A DNA stretch of 64,000 nt from Billgrantia azerbaijanica (GTDB taxonomy: Bacteria > Pseudomonadota > Gammaproteobacteria > Pseudomonadales > Halomonadaceae): contig SBLD01000004.1 of the NCBI GenBank assembly GCA_004551485.1, positions 186,001 to 250,000 on the forward strand. Reading direction: 5' to 3'. Position numbers and translations under genes: made by a program. Position 1 is the stretch's first letter, and each line of letters opens with the position of its first letter. Of the stretch, positions 30,231 to 38,656 are shown in pieces. The notes beneath the pieces were generated by a model, which had not been told where the DNA came from, searched no databases, and was given only the letters and a program-made list of their open reading frames with translations.

Positions 30231-31352
30231 ATGAACGCTGAGGGCAACGAAGCGGCGCTGGAGGCAGAGATCGTGCGCCTCAACAAGGTCGTCCGGGCGC
30301 TCATGAATCGCGTGGAACGGGACATGAGCAGCCAGGGGTCCACCTTCGGCCTGTTCCAGGGCGCGATCGTGCTGGAGGGGCAGGTGCGCAAGCGGACCCG
30401 GGACCTCGAAGAGGCGCTGCGCGAGAACGAGAAGATGACGCGCGCGCTGCAAAACGCCAAGGATCGGCTGGAGCGAGAGAAAGAGGCCCAGCGGCAGTTG
30501 CTGCGCAAGCTGGAGGAGGCCCACGTCCAGCTGCTGCAGTCGGAAAAGCTCGCCTCCATCGGCCAGCTCGCCGCCGGGGTCGCCCACGAGATCAACAATC
30601 CCATTGGCTTCATCAACTCCAACCTGGGTACCCTCGGCGATTATGTCGCGGCCTTGCTGAAGCTCATCGAGACCTACGAGGCAGGCGAGCCGTTGCTGCA
30701 CGGTGACCCGGCACTGTCCGCCCGGCTGGAGGCCGTCAAGAAAGAGGCGGATATCGCCTTCGTGCGCGACGATGTCCTGTCCCTGATCGATGAATCGGCC
30801 GAAGGCACCCAGCGGGTACGGAACATCGTGCTGGCGCTGCGCGATTTCTCGCGTCCGGGCCAGATGGAGTGGGAAATCGTGGATGTGCACCAGGGCATCG
30901 ACAGCACGCTCAACGTGGTACGCAACGAGGTCAAGAAAAAGGCCCGGGTGAATCTGGAGTACGGCGCCCTGCCGCCGGTCGAGTGCGTGCCCTCCCAGTT
31001 GAATCAGGTCGTGATGAACCTGCTCGTCAACGCCGCCCAGGCGATTGCCGAGTACGGGGACATCACGATCCGCACGACCCGCGACGGCGACCGGGTCGCG
31101 ATCGCGGTCACCGATACCGGCGCCGGCATGTCGGCGGAGACCTGTGCCAGGGTGTTCGATCCGTTCTTTACCACCAAGCCCGTGGGCACGGGCACCGGCC
31201 TCGGCCTCTCCGTGTCGTACAGCATCATCGAGCGCCATCAGGGCTGCATCGACGTGCAGAGCGTACCCGGCGTGGGGACGACGTTTACCGTGCGCCTGCC
31301 GATACGCCAGACACCGGCGACGGAGGGTGCCGACCCGCCGCCCGGCTCGTGA
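30231..31352 (+). CDS. Soluble sensor histidine kinase
   Basis: 373 aa with no membrane segment. It has a short N-terminal helical region (RLNKVVRALMNRVERDM), a coiled coil over residues 50-105, the HisKA box GVAHEINNPIGFI with phospho-acceptor His119, and a HATPase domain (NLLVNAAQAI, DTGAGM, GTGTGLGLS). No sensory domain of known type is recognisable, so its signal may come from a partner protein bound through the N-terminal helices. No response regulator gene is adjacent. ATG at 30231 has GAGG seven bases upstream; the frame is open to a TTG at 30159 and to ATGs at 30201 and 30219. Confidence 0.85.
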   Translation: MNAEGNEAALEAEIVRLNKVVRALMNRVERDMSSQGSTFGLFQGAIVLEGQVRKRTRDLEEALRENEKMTRALQNAKDRLEREKEAQRQLLRKLEEAHVQLLQSEKLASIGQLAAGVAHEINNPIGFINSNLGTLGDYVAALLKLIETYEAGEPLLHGDPALSARLEAVKKEADIAFVRDDVLSLIDESAEGTQRVRNIVLALRDFSRPGQMEWEIVDVHQGIDSTLNVVRNEVKKKARVNLEYGALPPVECVPSQLNQVVMNLLVNAAQAIAEYGDITIRTTRDGDRVAIAVTDTGAGMSAETCARVFDPFFTTKPVGTGTGLGLSVSYSIIERHQGCIDVQSVPGVGTTFTVRLPIRQTPATEGADPPPGS

Positions 31353-31382
31353 CGCTGCCGATGCGTTTCGGCCGCGGCGGGG

Positions 31383-32480
31383 TCAGGGAGGAGCCCCCGA
31401 CTCGAGGGACCAGCGCCGATACTCCCGGGTCCAGCGGGCCAACAGGGCCTCGCGCTTGAGATCGTCGAGGGTGGCCAGCAGGCCCGGTCCCAGGCGAATC
31501 GGGCGCAGGGCGTCGCCCAGCCGGGCGCGCAGCGCGCGGGCCGTGCCGGGCCCTTCCAGGGCCGGATGCACCGCTCCCAGCGAGGTCTGTTCAGCGATCA
31601 CCCGCTGCCCGGCTTCGCCAATCAGGTAGTCGAGGAACAGCCGCGCCGTCTCGGGGTGGGGGGCCTGGCGGGGAATGAACGCCAGGCGCTGGGTGACCAG
31701 GGCGTAGTCCTCGGGCACCACGAGGGTCAGATCGGGATGACCGGCCACCTCGTCGCGGGCGTAGCTGCCCAGCAGGTTGTAGCCGACCAGGTAGCGCCCC
31801 GTCTTCAGCCCCTCGAGCATTTCGCCGGTGGTGCCGACCAGTTGCGCCTCGACGCCGCCCAGCGCGGCAATCAGGTCCCAGTAGCGCGGCGAGAGGCGCG
31901 ACTCTTCGATGGCGTAGGTGTAGCCCGCACCGCTGCGTACCGGGTCGTAGGTGACGACCCGCCCGGCCAGCGCCCGCGGCTGCGCGATGAGGTGCTCCAG
32001 CAGGTCGCCGTGGCTGGTCAGCTCGCCGAAGCGCTCGGTGAAGTCGCGATGCACCACCATCACGATGGGTTCGAAGGTGAAGGCGAAGAGTTCGTGTCGC
32101 CAGCGTGCCCAGGCCGGCCAGGCGCGCGCCGCCTCGCTCGTGAGCGGCTGGGCGTGGCCGTCGTTGGCCAGGCGGTACTGCCACGGCATGGCCGAGGAGA
32201 GCACCACGTCGGCGGCATCCGGAGTCTCGAGGAAGCGCTCGTGCAGCGCCAGCGTCGACAGGTTGCGATAGGTCAGGTCGACGCGGGGATGGCGGCGGTG
32301 GAATGCCTCGAGCAGCGGGCGCGCCTGGGGCAGGTCGAGGGCGGCGTGGATCACCAGCGGCCGGGGCGAGCCGGCGTCCGGTTCGGCGGCGAAGTGCAGC
32401 GTCTCGTCGGCGGAGGCGGCGAGGCTCCACGCGGTGAGGATGAGCCAGGCCGACAGGCGGAGCAGGGCGTTGGCGGTCAT
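31383..32480 (-). CDS. Periplasmic binding protein (ABC/type 1-like), two-component accessory
   Basis: 365 aa with a signal peptide (LLRLSAWLILTAWSLAASA) and a periplasmic type II binding fold like that of iron(III) or anion-binding proteins: VIHAALDLPQARPLLEAFHRRHP at the start, ADVVLSSAMPWQYRLAND, and VTYDPVRSGAGYTYAIEE. No permease or ATPase gene is adjacent. It is the last gene of an overlapping operon with a sensor kinase, response regulator and IclR regulator. It therefore most likely presents ligand to the sensor kinase rather than serving a transporter. Overlaps the kinase gene by four bases. Confidence 0.82.
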   Translation of the reverse strand: MTANALLRLSAWLILTAWSLAASADETLHFAAEPDAGSPRPLVIHAALDLPQARPLLEAFHRRHPRVDLTYRNLSTLALHERFLETPDAADVVLSSAMPWQYRLANDGHAQPLTSEAARAWPAWARWRHELFAFTFEPIVMVVHRDFTERFGELTSHGDLLEHLIAQPRALAGRVVTYDPVRSGAGYTYAIEESRLSPRYWDLIAALGGVEAQLVGTTGEMLEGLKTGRYLVGYNLLGSYARDEVAGHPDLTLVVPEDYALVTQRLAFIPRQAPHPETARLFLDYLIGEAGQRVIAEQTSLGAVHPALEGPGTARALRARLGDALRPIRLGPGLLATLDDLKREALLARWTREYRRWSLESGAPP

Positions 32481-33850
32481 GACGGCTCCTCGGGAAAGGT
32501 CAGTGTCACGTGCAGGCCATGCGCCTGCCGGCCTGCCGCCAGGCGCAGCCGGGCGCCGTGGGTGCGGGCGATGCTGTCGACGATGGCCAGGCCCAGCCCG
32601 GAGCCCTCGCCGCCGTCCTGGCCGCGGTGGAAGGGGCGCAGCACCAACATCCGGCGGGACTCGGGGATGCCTGGGCCGTCGTCCTCGACCTCCAGGGTCG
32701 GCGGGGTCGCGCGGGTGCGCACCGTGATGCAGCGGGCGCCGTAGCGGCGTGCATTGTCGATCAGGTTGCCGAGCGCTTCCTCCAGTTGCCACTCCACCCC
32801 CGCCACCCGTACCGGGGTCGCGGCGCACTCCACGCCGAGGTCGATGCCCTGGCGATGGCAGCTCGCCCAGTGCTCGCGCACCATCTGGCGGGCCAGGGCG
32901 TTGAGGTCCAGCGCGCTGAACTCCGGCTGGTACTCGGGATTGTCGAGGCGCGTCAGCGACAGCAGCTGCATGGCCAGCCGCGCCGTGCGGGCGCTGGTGG
33001 CCTGCATGGCGACGAGGGCGTCGTGCCAGCGTGCCGGGTCCTCCTGGCGCAGGGCCAGCTCGGCGCGGGCCGAGAGGCCGGCGAGCGGCGTGCGCAGCTG
33101 GTGGGAGGCGTCGCCGATGAAGCGCTCCTGGTTGGCACGCACCCGACGCATGCGCGCCAGCAGCTCGTTGAGGGTCTCGCGCAGTTCGGCCAGCTCGCGG
33201 GGCAGCGGCAGGTCGAGCGGGGCCAGGGTACGCGGATCGCGGGCGCGGATGGCGCGGCGCAGGCGGGTGAGCGGGGCCAGGGCCGCGCGGATGGCGGCCA
33301 GCAGCACCCCCACGGCCAGCGCCGCCATGGCGAGGATGTAGGCGAGATTGGCGCGCAGCAGCTCGCCCGCCAGGGCGTCGCGTCCTTCGCGGCTGTGGGC
33401 CACGCGGATCTCGAAGGGTTCGCTCTGCCGCCAGTCCTCCAGGCGCGAGCGGCGCACCCCCAGGCGCAGCGACAGCCCCTGCCAGTCGATGTTGCGGTAG
33501 AACAGGGTGTCCCCGCCGGTGTCGTCGCGACGGGTGTCGCCGGGCAGCTCGGCATTGCCGGTGATGAAGCGGCCCTCCCGGTCCACCAGGCTGTAGAAGA
33601 CGCGCTCCTCGGCGTCGGTGGCAAGCATCTCCAGAGCCGCCGGCGGCAGGTCGAGCCACAGCCGTTCGTCCTGCCACTGCACCTGCTCGGCGATGGCGAG
33701 GCTGGCGGCCTCGAGCAGCCGGTCGAAGGCGCGGTCAGCGGTGCGTCGCGCCTCGAGCCAGGCCTGCACCACCATCAGTCCCCCCAGCGCCAGCAGCGGT
33801 ACCAGCAGCCAGGCGAGCAGCCGGCGATAGAGGCTGTCGCCGCGTTTCAC
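32477..33850 (-). CDS. Membrane sensor histidine kinase, TctE-like
   Basis: 457 aa. Membrane segments near residues 10-30 and 168-190 frame a periplasmic sensor domain of about 135 residues. A HAMP-like linker leads to the HisKA box (GDASHQLRTPLAG, His250) and a HATPase domain (NLIDNARRYG, DDGPGIPE, GSGLGLAI). This arrangement is that of TctE-type kinases that control tricarboxylate transporters. The start is GTG at 33850, overlapping the regulator gene stop. It presumably phosphorylates the adjacent response regulator and may sense through the co-encoded binding protein. Confidence 0.9.
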   Translation of the reverse strand: MKRGDSLYRRLLAWLLVPLLALGGLMVVQAWLEARRTADRAFDRLLEAASLAIAEQVQWQDERLWLDLPPAALEMLATDAEERVFYSLVDREGRFITGNAELPGDTRRDDTGGDTLFYRNIDWQGLSLRLGVRRSRLEDWRQSEPFEIRVAHSREGRDALAGELLRANLAYILAMAALAVGVLLAAIRAALAPLTRLRRAIRARDPRTLAPLDLPLPRELAELRETLNELLARMRRVRANQERFIGDASHQLRTPLAGLSARAELALRQEDPARWHDALVAMQATSARTARLAMQLLSLTRLDNPEYQPEFSALDLNALARQMVREHWASCHRQGIDLGVECAATPVRVAGVEWQLEEALGNLIDNARRYGARCITVRTRATPPTLEVEDDGPGIPESRRMLVLRPFHRGQDGGEGSGLGLAIVDSIARTHGARLRLAAGRQAHGLHVTLTFPEEPS

Positions 33851-34509
33851 GTCGCCTCCAGCAGGTAGCCCAGCCCACGCACCGTGCGCAATGCCACGCC
33901 GCTGCCGGTGAGGCGCTTGCGCAGGCGGTGCACGTAGACCTCGATGGCGTTGTCGCCCATGGGTTCCCCCTGGAAGGCCTCCTCGGCGAGGCGCGCCTTG
34001 TCCACCGGCTCGCCGGTGTGGCGCATCAGGCAGGCGAGAAGGCGCTGCTCGCGGGGCGGCAGGGCGAGCGTCTCGCCGGCGAGGGTGAAGCGCTGGGCCA
34101 GGCCGTCGAAGCCGAGCGGGCCAACCTGCAGCGCCTGGCCTCGCCCCCGACGGCGCAGCAGGGCGCGGACCCGCGCTTCGAGCTCGTCGAGGGCGAAGGG
34201 CTTGGCCAGGTAGTCGTCGGCCCCGAGGTCGAGGCCGCGCACGCGATCTTCCACGGCACCGCGGGCGGTGAGGATCAGCACCGGCGTGTCGCGGTCGTGG
34301 CCGCGCAGCGTCTCGAGCACATCGAGCCCGCCGGCACCGGGCAGGTTGAGGTCGAGCAGCACCAGGTCGTGACCGTGCTCGGGGGCGGCGAGTCGCTGCC
34401 GGGCCGTATCGCCCTCGGCCAGGTGCGTCACCGCGTAGCCGGCCAGCGACAGGGCATCCACCAGCGTTTCGGCCAGCAGGCGGTCGTCCTCCACCAGCAG
34501 CAGGCTCAT
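33847..34509 (-). CDS. OmpR-family response regulator, TctD-like
   Basis: 220 aa. Receiver domain with phospho-acceptor Asp53 (LVLLDLNLPG), acidic pair EDD at 7-9 and the conserved Lys in DDYLAKPF, followed by an OmpR-type winged-helix domain ending in VYVHRLRKRLTGSG and RTVRGLGYLLE. A GAGGAGG ribosome site precedes the ATG. It overlaps both neighbours by four bases. Likely target: the divergent tctCBA promoter. Confidence 0.92.
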   Translation of the reverse strand: MSLLLVEDDRLLAETLVDALSLAGYAVTHLAEGDTARQRLAAPEHGHDLVLLDLNLPGAGGLDVLETLRGHDRDTPVLILTARGAVEDRVRGLDLGADDYLAKPFALDELEARVRALLRRRGRGQALQVGPLGFDGLAQRFTLAGETLALPPREQRLLACLMRHTGEPVDKARLAEEAFQGEPMGDNAIEVYVHRLRKRLTGSGVALRTVRGLGYLLEAT

Positions 34510-35123
34510 GTCGCGGCCTCCTCGGAGGGTGACACGGCAGAGCGGGCCACCAGCGCCCGTTCGACGTCCGCCAGGGCGGCGCTGGCCCGCTCGGTGACCA
34601 GCCGCCCCGTGGGACCCGAGAGGGCCAGCCAGCGTGAGGGTTCGCCAGGCGGCGTGGTCAGTCGCCGTACCACCATGGCGCCACCGGGCAGCTCGGGGCG
34701 CGGATCCTCGTCGCCAGCCAAGGGCCAGCCGCTGCCTGGGCGCAGGTCGTGGCGCAGGGGGGTGTCGGGCAGGGCGGCCAGGCGGACCTCGATGCGCTCC
34801 CCCTGGGCCTCGAGCAGGGCGGCGGTCTCGCCGGTTTCGGCGGCGAGGTGCTCGAGCAGCGGTTGTACGCGGGCGGCGAGGTGCCGGCTGGGCGGGTGGC
34901 GTCGCGCCAGGCGCAGCGGCGTGTGGCCGAGTCGCCAGCGCCCGTCGGTGGCCCGCTGCACGTAGTCGAAGCGCGCCAGCGAGCCGAGCAGGCGCAGCAG
35001 GGTGCTCTTGTAGTAGCCGGTCGCCTGGGCCAGTTCGGCCAGGGTGAAGGTCTCCTGGGGGGAGTCGAAGGCCTCGAGCACCGTCAATGCCCGTTCCACG
35101 GCCTCGACGCGATCCTGTGCCAT
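34506..35123 (-). CDS. IclR-family regulator, short form
   Basis: 205 aa. It has the N-terminal IclR winged helix (VEAVERALTVLEAFDSPQETFTLAELAQATGYYKSTLLRLLGSL) and a ligand-binding domain that is shorter than the usual 250-aa family length, with the C-terminal part truncated or diverged. It leads the IclR-RR-HK-binding protein operon and is divergent from tctCBA. An IclR regulator placed in front of a TctDE-like pair is unusual; it may add a second input to the same transporter. Confidence 0.85.
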   Translation of the reverse strand: MAQDRVEAVERALTVLEAFDSPQETFTLAELAQATGYYKSTLLRLLGSLARFDYVQRATDGRWRLGHTPLRLARRHPPSRHLAARVQPLLEHLAAETGETAALLEAQGERIEVRLAALPDTPLRHDLRPGSGWPLAGDEDPRPELPGGAMVVRRLTTPPGEPSRWLALSGPTGRLVTERASAALADVERALVARSAVSPSEEAAT

Positions 35124-35241
35124 GGGGGACGTGTCTCCTGTGAGGGCTGGTTTGCGTTGAACTTTCGTCGTAATCGCAGGATGCGACGTTGACGCCGGCC
35201 CGGCATCCGCCTAGCTTTCTATCCTGAGGAACGTTGTTCTG

Positions 35242-35259
35242 CCTTACAGAATTGTAAGG
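35242..35259. promoter_or_regulatory. Palindromic candidate operator between IclR operon and tctCBA
   Basis: CCTTACA-GAAT-TGTAAGG, perfect 7-bp arms, in the 201-base divergent region, 66 bases upstream of tctC. The likely binder is the IclR-type protein or the TctD-like regulator; sequence alone does not decide. Confidence 0.5.
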
Positions 35260-35324
35260 TAGCCGACAGCCCACCGCAAGTCGAATCTTGTGCCACATCA
35301 CGACCGACCGGGAGGACAACAACA

Positions 35325-36311
35325 ATGTCCACGAGAACGCCGCTCAAACTGATTGCCATTGCCACCCTCACCGTCAGCGCCGGCACCGCCATGGCCTTCG
35401 AGCCCGAGGGCAAGGTGGAGTGCCTGGCCCCCGCCGACCCGGGTGGCGGCTGGGACTTCACCTGCCGCAGCGTGGGCAAGGTGATGGAGGATCTGGACAT
35501 CGTGCCGCGCAGCGTGCAGACCATTAACATGGCCGGCGCCGGCGGTGGCGTGGCCTATGCCCACACCGTCAGCAAGCGCGCCGGCGACGAGCAGCTGCTG
35601 GTCGCGGCCTCCACCGCGACCACCACGCGCCTGGCCCAGGGCCAGTTCCCGGGCATGACCGCCGACATGGTCAACTGGGTCGGCGCCCTGGGCGCCGACT
35701 ACGGCGTGATCGGCGTGGCCGCCGACTCCGAGTACGACGACCTGAACGAGCTGATGGCGGCGCTCAAGGAGGACCCGCGCAGCGTCAAGTTCGGCGGCGG
35801 CAGCGCCAAGGGCGGCTGGGACCACCTCAAGGTGTTGATCGCCGCCGATGCGGCCGGCGTAGAGAACCTGCCGCGCATTCCCTATCTCTCCTACAACAAT
35901 GGCGGCGAGGCCATGACCCAGGTGGTGGGCGGCCACGTGGATGCCTTCACCGGCGACATCTCCGAGGCCCAGGGCTTCATGGAGTCCGGAGACCTGCGCG
36001 TGCTGGCCGTGCTCTCCGAGGAGCGCCTGCCGGGCGAGTTCAGCGACATCCCCACCGCGATGGAGCAGGGCATCGAGGCGGTCGGCCCCAACTGGCGCGG
36101 CTTCTACATGCCCGCGGAGATCTCCGACGACGCCAAGCAGTACTGGATCGACGCCATGGACACCATCTACGAGAGCCAGGAGTGGCAGGAGGTGATGACC
36201 AACAACGGCCTGATGCCGTTCCACATGAGCGCCGGTGAGTTCGAGACCTTCGTCAAGGAGCAGATCGCCGACATCGAAACCCTCTCCAAGGACATCGGGC
36301 TGATCCAGTGA
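35325..36311 (+). CDS. tctC: Tripartite tricarboxylate transporter, binding protein TctC
   Basis: 328 aa periplasmic receptor of the Bug/TctC family. Signal peptide ends near GTAMAFEPEG. The two family loops that hold carboxylate ligands are visible: APADPGGGWDFTCRSVGKVM and MAGAGGGVAYAHT. The mature protein is acidic, as is usual for a halophile's exported proteins. First gene of tctCBA, divergent from the regulatory operon. The specific ligand (citrate or another carboxylate) is not readable from sequence. Confidence 0.93.
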   Translation: MSTRTPLKLIAIATLTVSAGTAMAFEPEGKVECLAPADPGGGWDFTCRSVGKVMEDLDIVPRSVQTINMAGAGGGVAYAHTVSKRAGDEQLLVAASTATTTRLAQGQFPGMTADMVNWVGALGADYGVIGVAADSEYDDLNELMAALKEDPRSVKFGGGSAKGGWDHLKVLIAADAAGVENLPRIPYLSYNNGGEAMTQVVGGHVDAFTGDISEAQGFMESGDLRVLAVLSEERLPGEFSDIPTAMEQGIEAVGPNWRGFYMPAEISDDAKQYWIDAMDTIYESQEWQEVMTNNGLMPFHMSAGEFETFVKEQIADIETLSKDIGLIQ

Positions 36312-36763
36312 TGACCTTCAACGACCGTATCTTCGGGATACTGATGCTCGTCCTGGCCGTCGCGTACGGCTGGGGCGCCACCCAGTTCCCGGAACCGTTC
36401 GGTGGGGCCGAGAGTATCGGCCCCGAGACCTTTCCCTACCTGCTGGCGGTGGTGCTGGGGCTGTCGAGCCTCTACCTGATCGTGCGGCCCGACCCGGACA
36501 ACGCCTGGCCGTGGAGTCGCACCGGGGTCGAACTGGTCATCGCCGTGGCGGTGCTGGTGCTCTATGCGGCCCTGCTGCAGCCGCTGGGCTTCATCCTCGG
36601 CACCACCCTGGCGGTGGGCACCCTGTGCTGGCGCATGGGCGCGGCGCCCGTGCGGGCCTATGTCACCGGCGCGGCCTCCGGCGTGGTGGTGTTCCTGCTC
36701 TTCAACTTCGCCCTTGACCTGGCATTGCCCCTGGGCGTGCTCTCGTTCCTGGAGGTGAGCTGA
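36311..36763 (+). CDS. tctB: Tripartite tricarboxylate transporter, small subunit TctB
   Basis: 150 aa with four hydrophobic segments, the normal form of the small membrane subunit. The ATG at 36311 overlaps the tctC stop (TGATG); GTG at 36308 is a less likely start. The stop overlaps tctA in the same way, so the three are coupled. Confidence 0.9.
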   Translation: MTFNDRIFGILMLVLAVAYGWGATQFPEPFGGAESIGPETFPYLLAVVLGLSSLYLIVRPDPDNAWPWSRTGVELVIAVAVLVLYAALLQPLGFILGTTLAVGTLCWRMGAAPVRAYVTGAASGVVVFLLFNFALDLALPLGVLSFLEVS

Positions 36764-38298
36764 TGGAGACCCTCGGCTTCCTGATCGACGGGTTCGGGGT
36801 GGCGCTGGCCCCCCACAACCTGATGTTCGCCCTGATGGGCGCCTTTCTCGGCACCCTGATCGGTGCCCTGCCGGGCCTGGGGCCGGCCAACGGCGTGGCG
36901 ATCCTGATCCCGCTCGCCTTCACCCTGGGGCTCGCCCCGGAAACCGCGCTGATCATGCTCACCGCGGTCTATGCCGGCGCCATGTACGGCGGGCGGATCT
37001 CCTCGATCCTGCTCAACATTCCGGGCGACGAGCCGGCGATGATGACCTGCCTGGACGGCTACCCGATGGCCAAGCAGGGCAAGGCGGCCGAGGCACTGGC
37101 GATCTCCGCCGTGGCCTCCTTCATGGGCAGCCTGATCGCCACCATCGGCCTGATCCTGCTGGCCCCGCTGCTGGCCGACTTCGCCCTGACCTTCGGCCCG
37201 GCGGAGTACTTCGCGCTCTTCCTGCTGGCGTTCGCCACCCTCGGCGGCATCACCGGCAAGAATCCGATGAAGACGGTGGTCGCCGCCTGCATCGGCCTGA
37301 TGATCGCCACCGTGGGCATCGACAACACCGGGGTGCAGCGCTACACCTTCGGCGTGCTCGAGCTCTACGAGGGCGTCGACTTCATCATCGCCATCGTCGG
37401 GCTGTTCGCCATTTCCGAGCTGCTGTTCTTCATCGAGGAGAAGGCGGGCGGCGGCAAGGCCCAGATGAGCGTCAACAAGCTCAAGCTCACCTGGGCCGAC
37501 ATCCGCGGCATCCTGCCGTCGAGCGTGCGCGGCGGCATCCTGGGCTTCATCGCCGGCGTGTTGCCGGGTGCCGGAGCGTCGCTGGGCAGCTTTATCGGCT
37601 ATACCCTCGAGAAGAAGGTGGTCGGCAAGAAGGGCTACTTCGGCGAGGGTGACCCGCGCGGCGTGGCCGGTCCCGAGGCCGGCAACAACGGCGCCTCGAG
37701 CGGCGCGCTGGTGCCCATGCTGACGCTCGGCGTGCCGGGCAGCGGCACCACCGCGGTGCTGCTGGCGCTGCTGATCTCGCTCAACATCACCCCCGGGCCG
37801 CTGATGTTCACCCAGAACGCCGACATCGTCTGGGGGGTGATCGCGGCGCTGCTGATCGGCAACTTCCTGCTGCTGGTGCTCAACATCCCGCTGGTGGGCA
37901 TCTTCGTCAAGCTGCTCTCGGTGCCGCCGATGTTCCTGCTGCCGATCGTCACCATGATCGCCTTCGTTGGCATCTACTCGATCAGCAACACGACGTTCGA
38001 CCTCTACTTCATGGTGGCCTTCGGTGTCGCCGGCTACGTGCTGCGCAAGCTGGAGATCCCGCTGGTGCCGATCATCCTCGGCCTGCTGCTGGGGCCGGAG
38101 ATGGAGAAGAACCTGCGCCACGCCCTGGACATCTCCGACGGCGACTGGACCATCCTGTGGGACAGCGGGCTGGCCATCGGCCTGTGGGTGTTCGCCGCGG
38201 CGGGGCTGATCCTGCCCTACATCGTCGGGCCGATCCTGCGCCGGCGCATGAAGGTGGCCGCCGGGGCCGCCACCGCGGGTGGCCCCGAGGGCGATTGA
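36763..38298 (+). CDS. tctA: Tripartite tricarboxylate transporter, large subunit TctA
   Basis: 511 aa integral membrane protein with about 11-12 segments. The TctA signatures are present: GALPGLGPANGVAILIPLAF near the N-terminus and GFIAGVLPGAGASLGSFIGY with GNNGASSGALVPMLTLGVPGS in the middle. It is the secondary, ion-driven channel of the system. A strong terminator follows 32 bases later. Confidence 0.95.
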   Translation: METLGFLIDGFGVALAPHNLMFALMGAFLGTLIGALPGLGPANGVAILIPLAFTLGLAPETALIMLTAVYAGAMYGGRISSILLNIPGDEPAMMTCLDGYPMAKQGKAAEALAISAVASFMGSLIATIGLILLAPLLADFALTFGPAEYFALFLLAFATLGGITGKNPMKTVVAACIGLMIATVGIDNTGVQRYTFGVLELYEGVDFIIAIVGLFAISELLFFIEEKAGGGKAQMSVNKLKLTWADIRGILPSSVRGGILGFIAGVLPGAGASLGSFIGYTLEKKVVGKKGYFGEGDPRGVAGPEAGNNGASSGALVPMLTLGVPGSGTTAVLLALLISLNITPGPLMFTQNADIVWGVIAALLIGNFLLLVLNIPLVGIFVKLLSVPPMFLLPIVTMIAFVGIYSISNTTFDLYFMVAFGVAGYVLRKLEIPLVPIILGLLLGPEMEKNLRHALDISDGDWTILWDSGLAIGLWVFAAAGLILPYIVGPILRRRMKVAAGAATAGGPEGD

Positions 38299-38330
38299 CC
38301 CAGCCACATCCATTACTCTTCGACCTGCCA

Positions 38331-38360
38331 ATCGGGGCGCCGAGGGATCGGCGCCCCGAT
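38331..38360 (+). terminator. Terminator of tctCBA
   Basis: A perfect 13-bp stem (ATCGGGGCGCCGA / TCGGCGCCCCGAT) with loop GGGA, followed by GTCGTTGGT. Confidence 0.75.
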
Positions 38361-38543
38361 GTCGTTGGTGGGGCGGTTCGCCAGGTCGGTGCAGGGGACG
38401 CAGTGTTGGTGCAGTTTGGTGGTGCGTCGGCCATGGCACACCCGGCCTTCCGGCACCGATACGGTGCGCAGGAGTATTGATGCGGGTTTTTGTTTTTTAT
38501 CAAGCTGTTGAAAAGTCTTGAAAAAGTGGCTTTCTTGCTTGGG

Positions 38544-38559
38544 TGGCGCGGTCGTTGCA
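38544..38559 (+). promoter_or_regulatory. Candidate sigma-54 promoter of urtABCDE
   Basis: TGGCGC-GGTCG-TTGCA matches the -24/-12 consensus TGGCAC-N5-TTGCA at all but one position, with the invariant GG and GC correctly spaced. Transcription would start near 38571, 86 bases before urtA. GCA-N6-TGGTGC at 38411-38425 and a TTGGTGC at 38406-38412 resemble NtrC half-sites in the expected upstream zone. The rest of the 358-base gap shows nothing further. Confidence 0.65.
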
Positions 38560-38656
38560 ACAGGTCGAGTGCCCCGTTGCGTGCCGCCCGGTCGCCCCGG
38601 GTGGCAGTTACAGACCACAACAAGTCCTTAGTCGAAAGGGCGCCAAGGAGGTTCAA

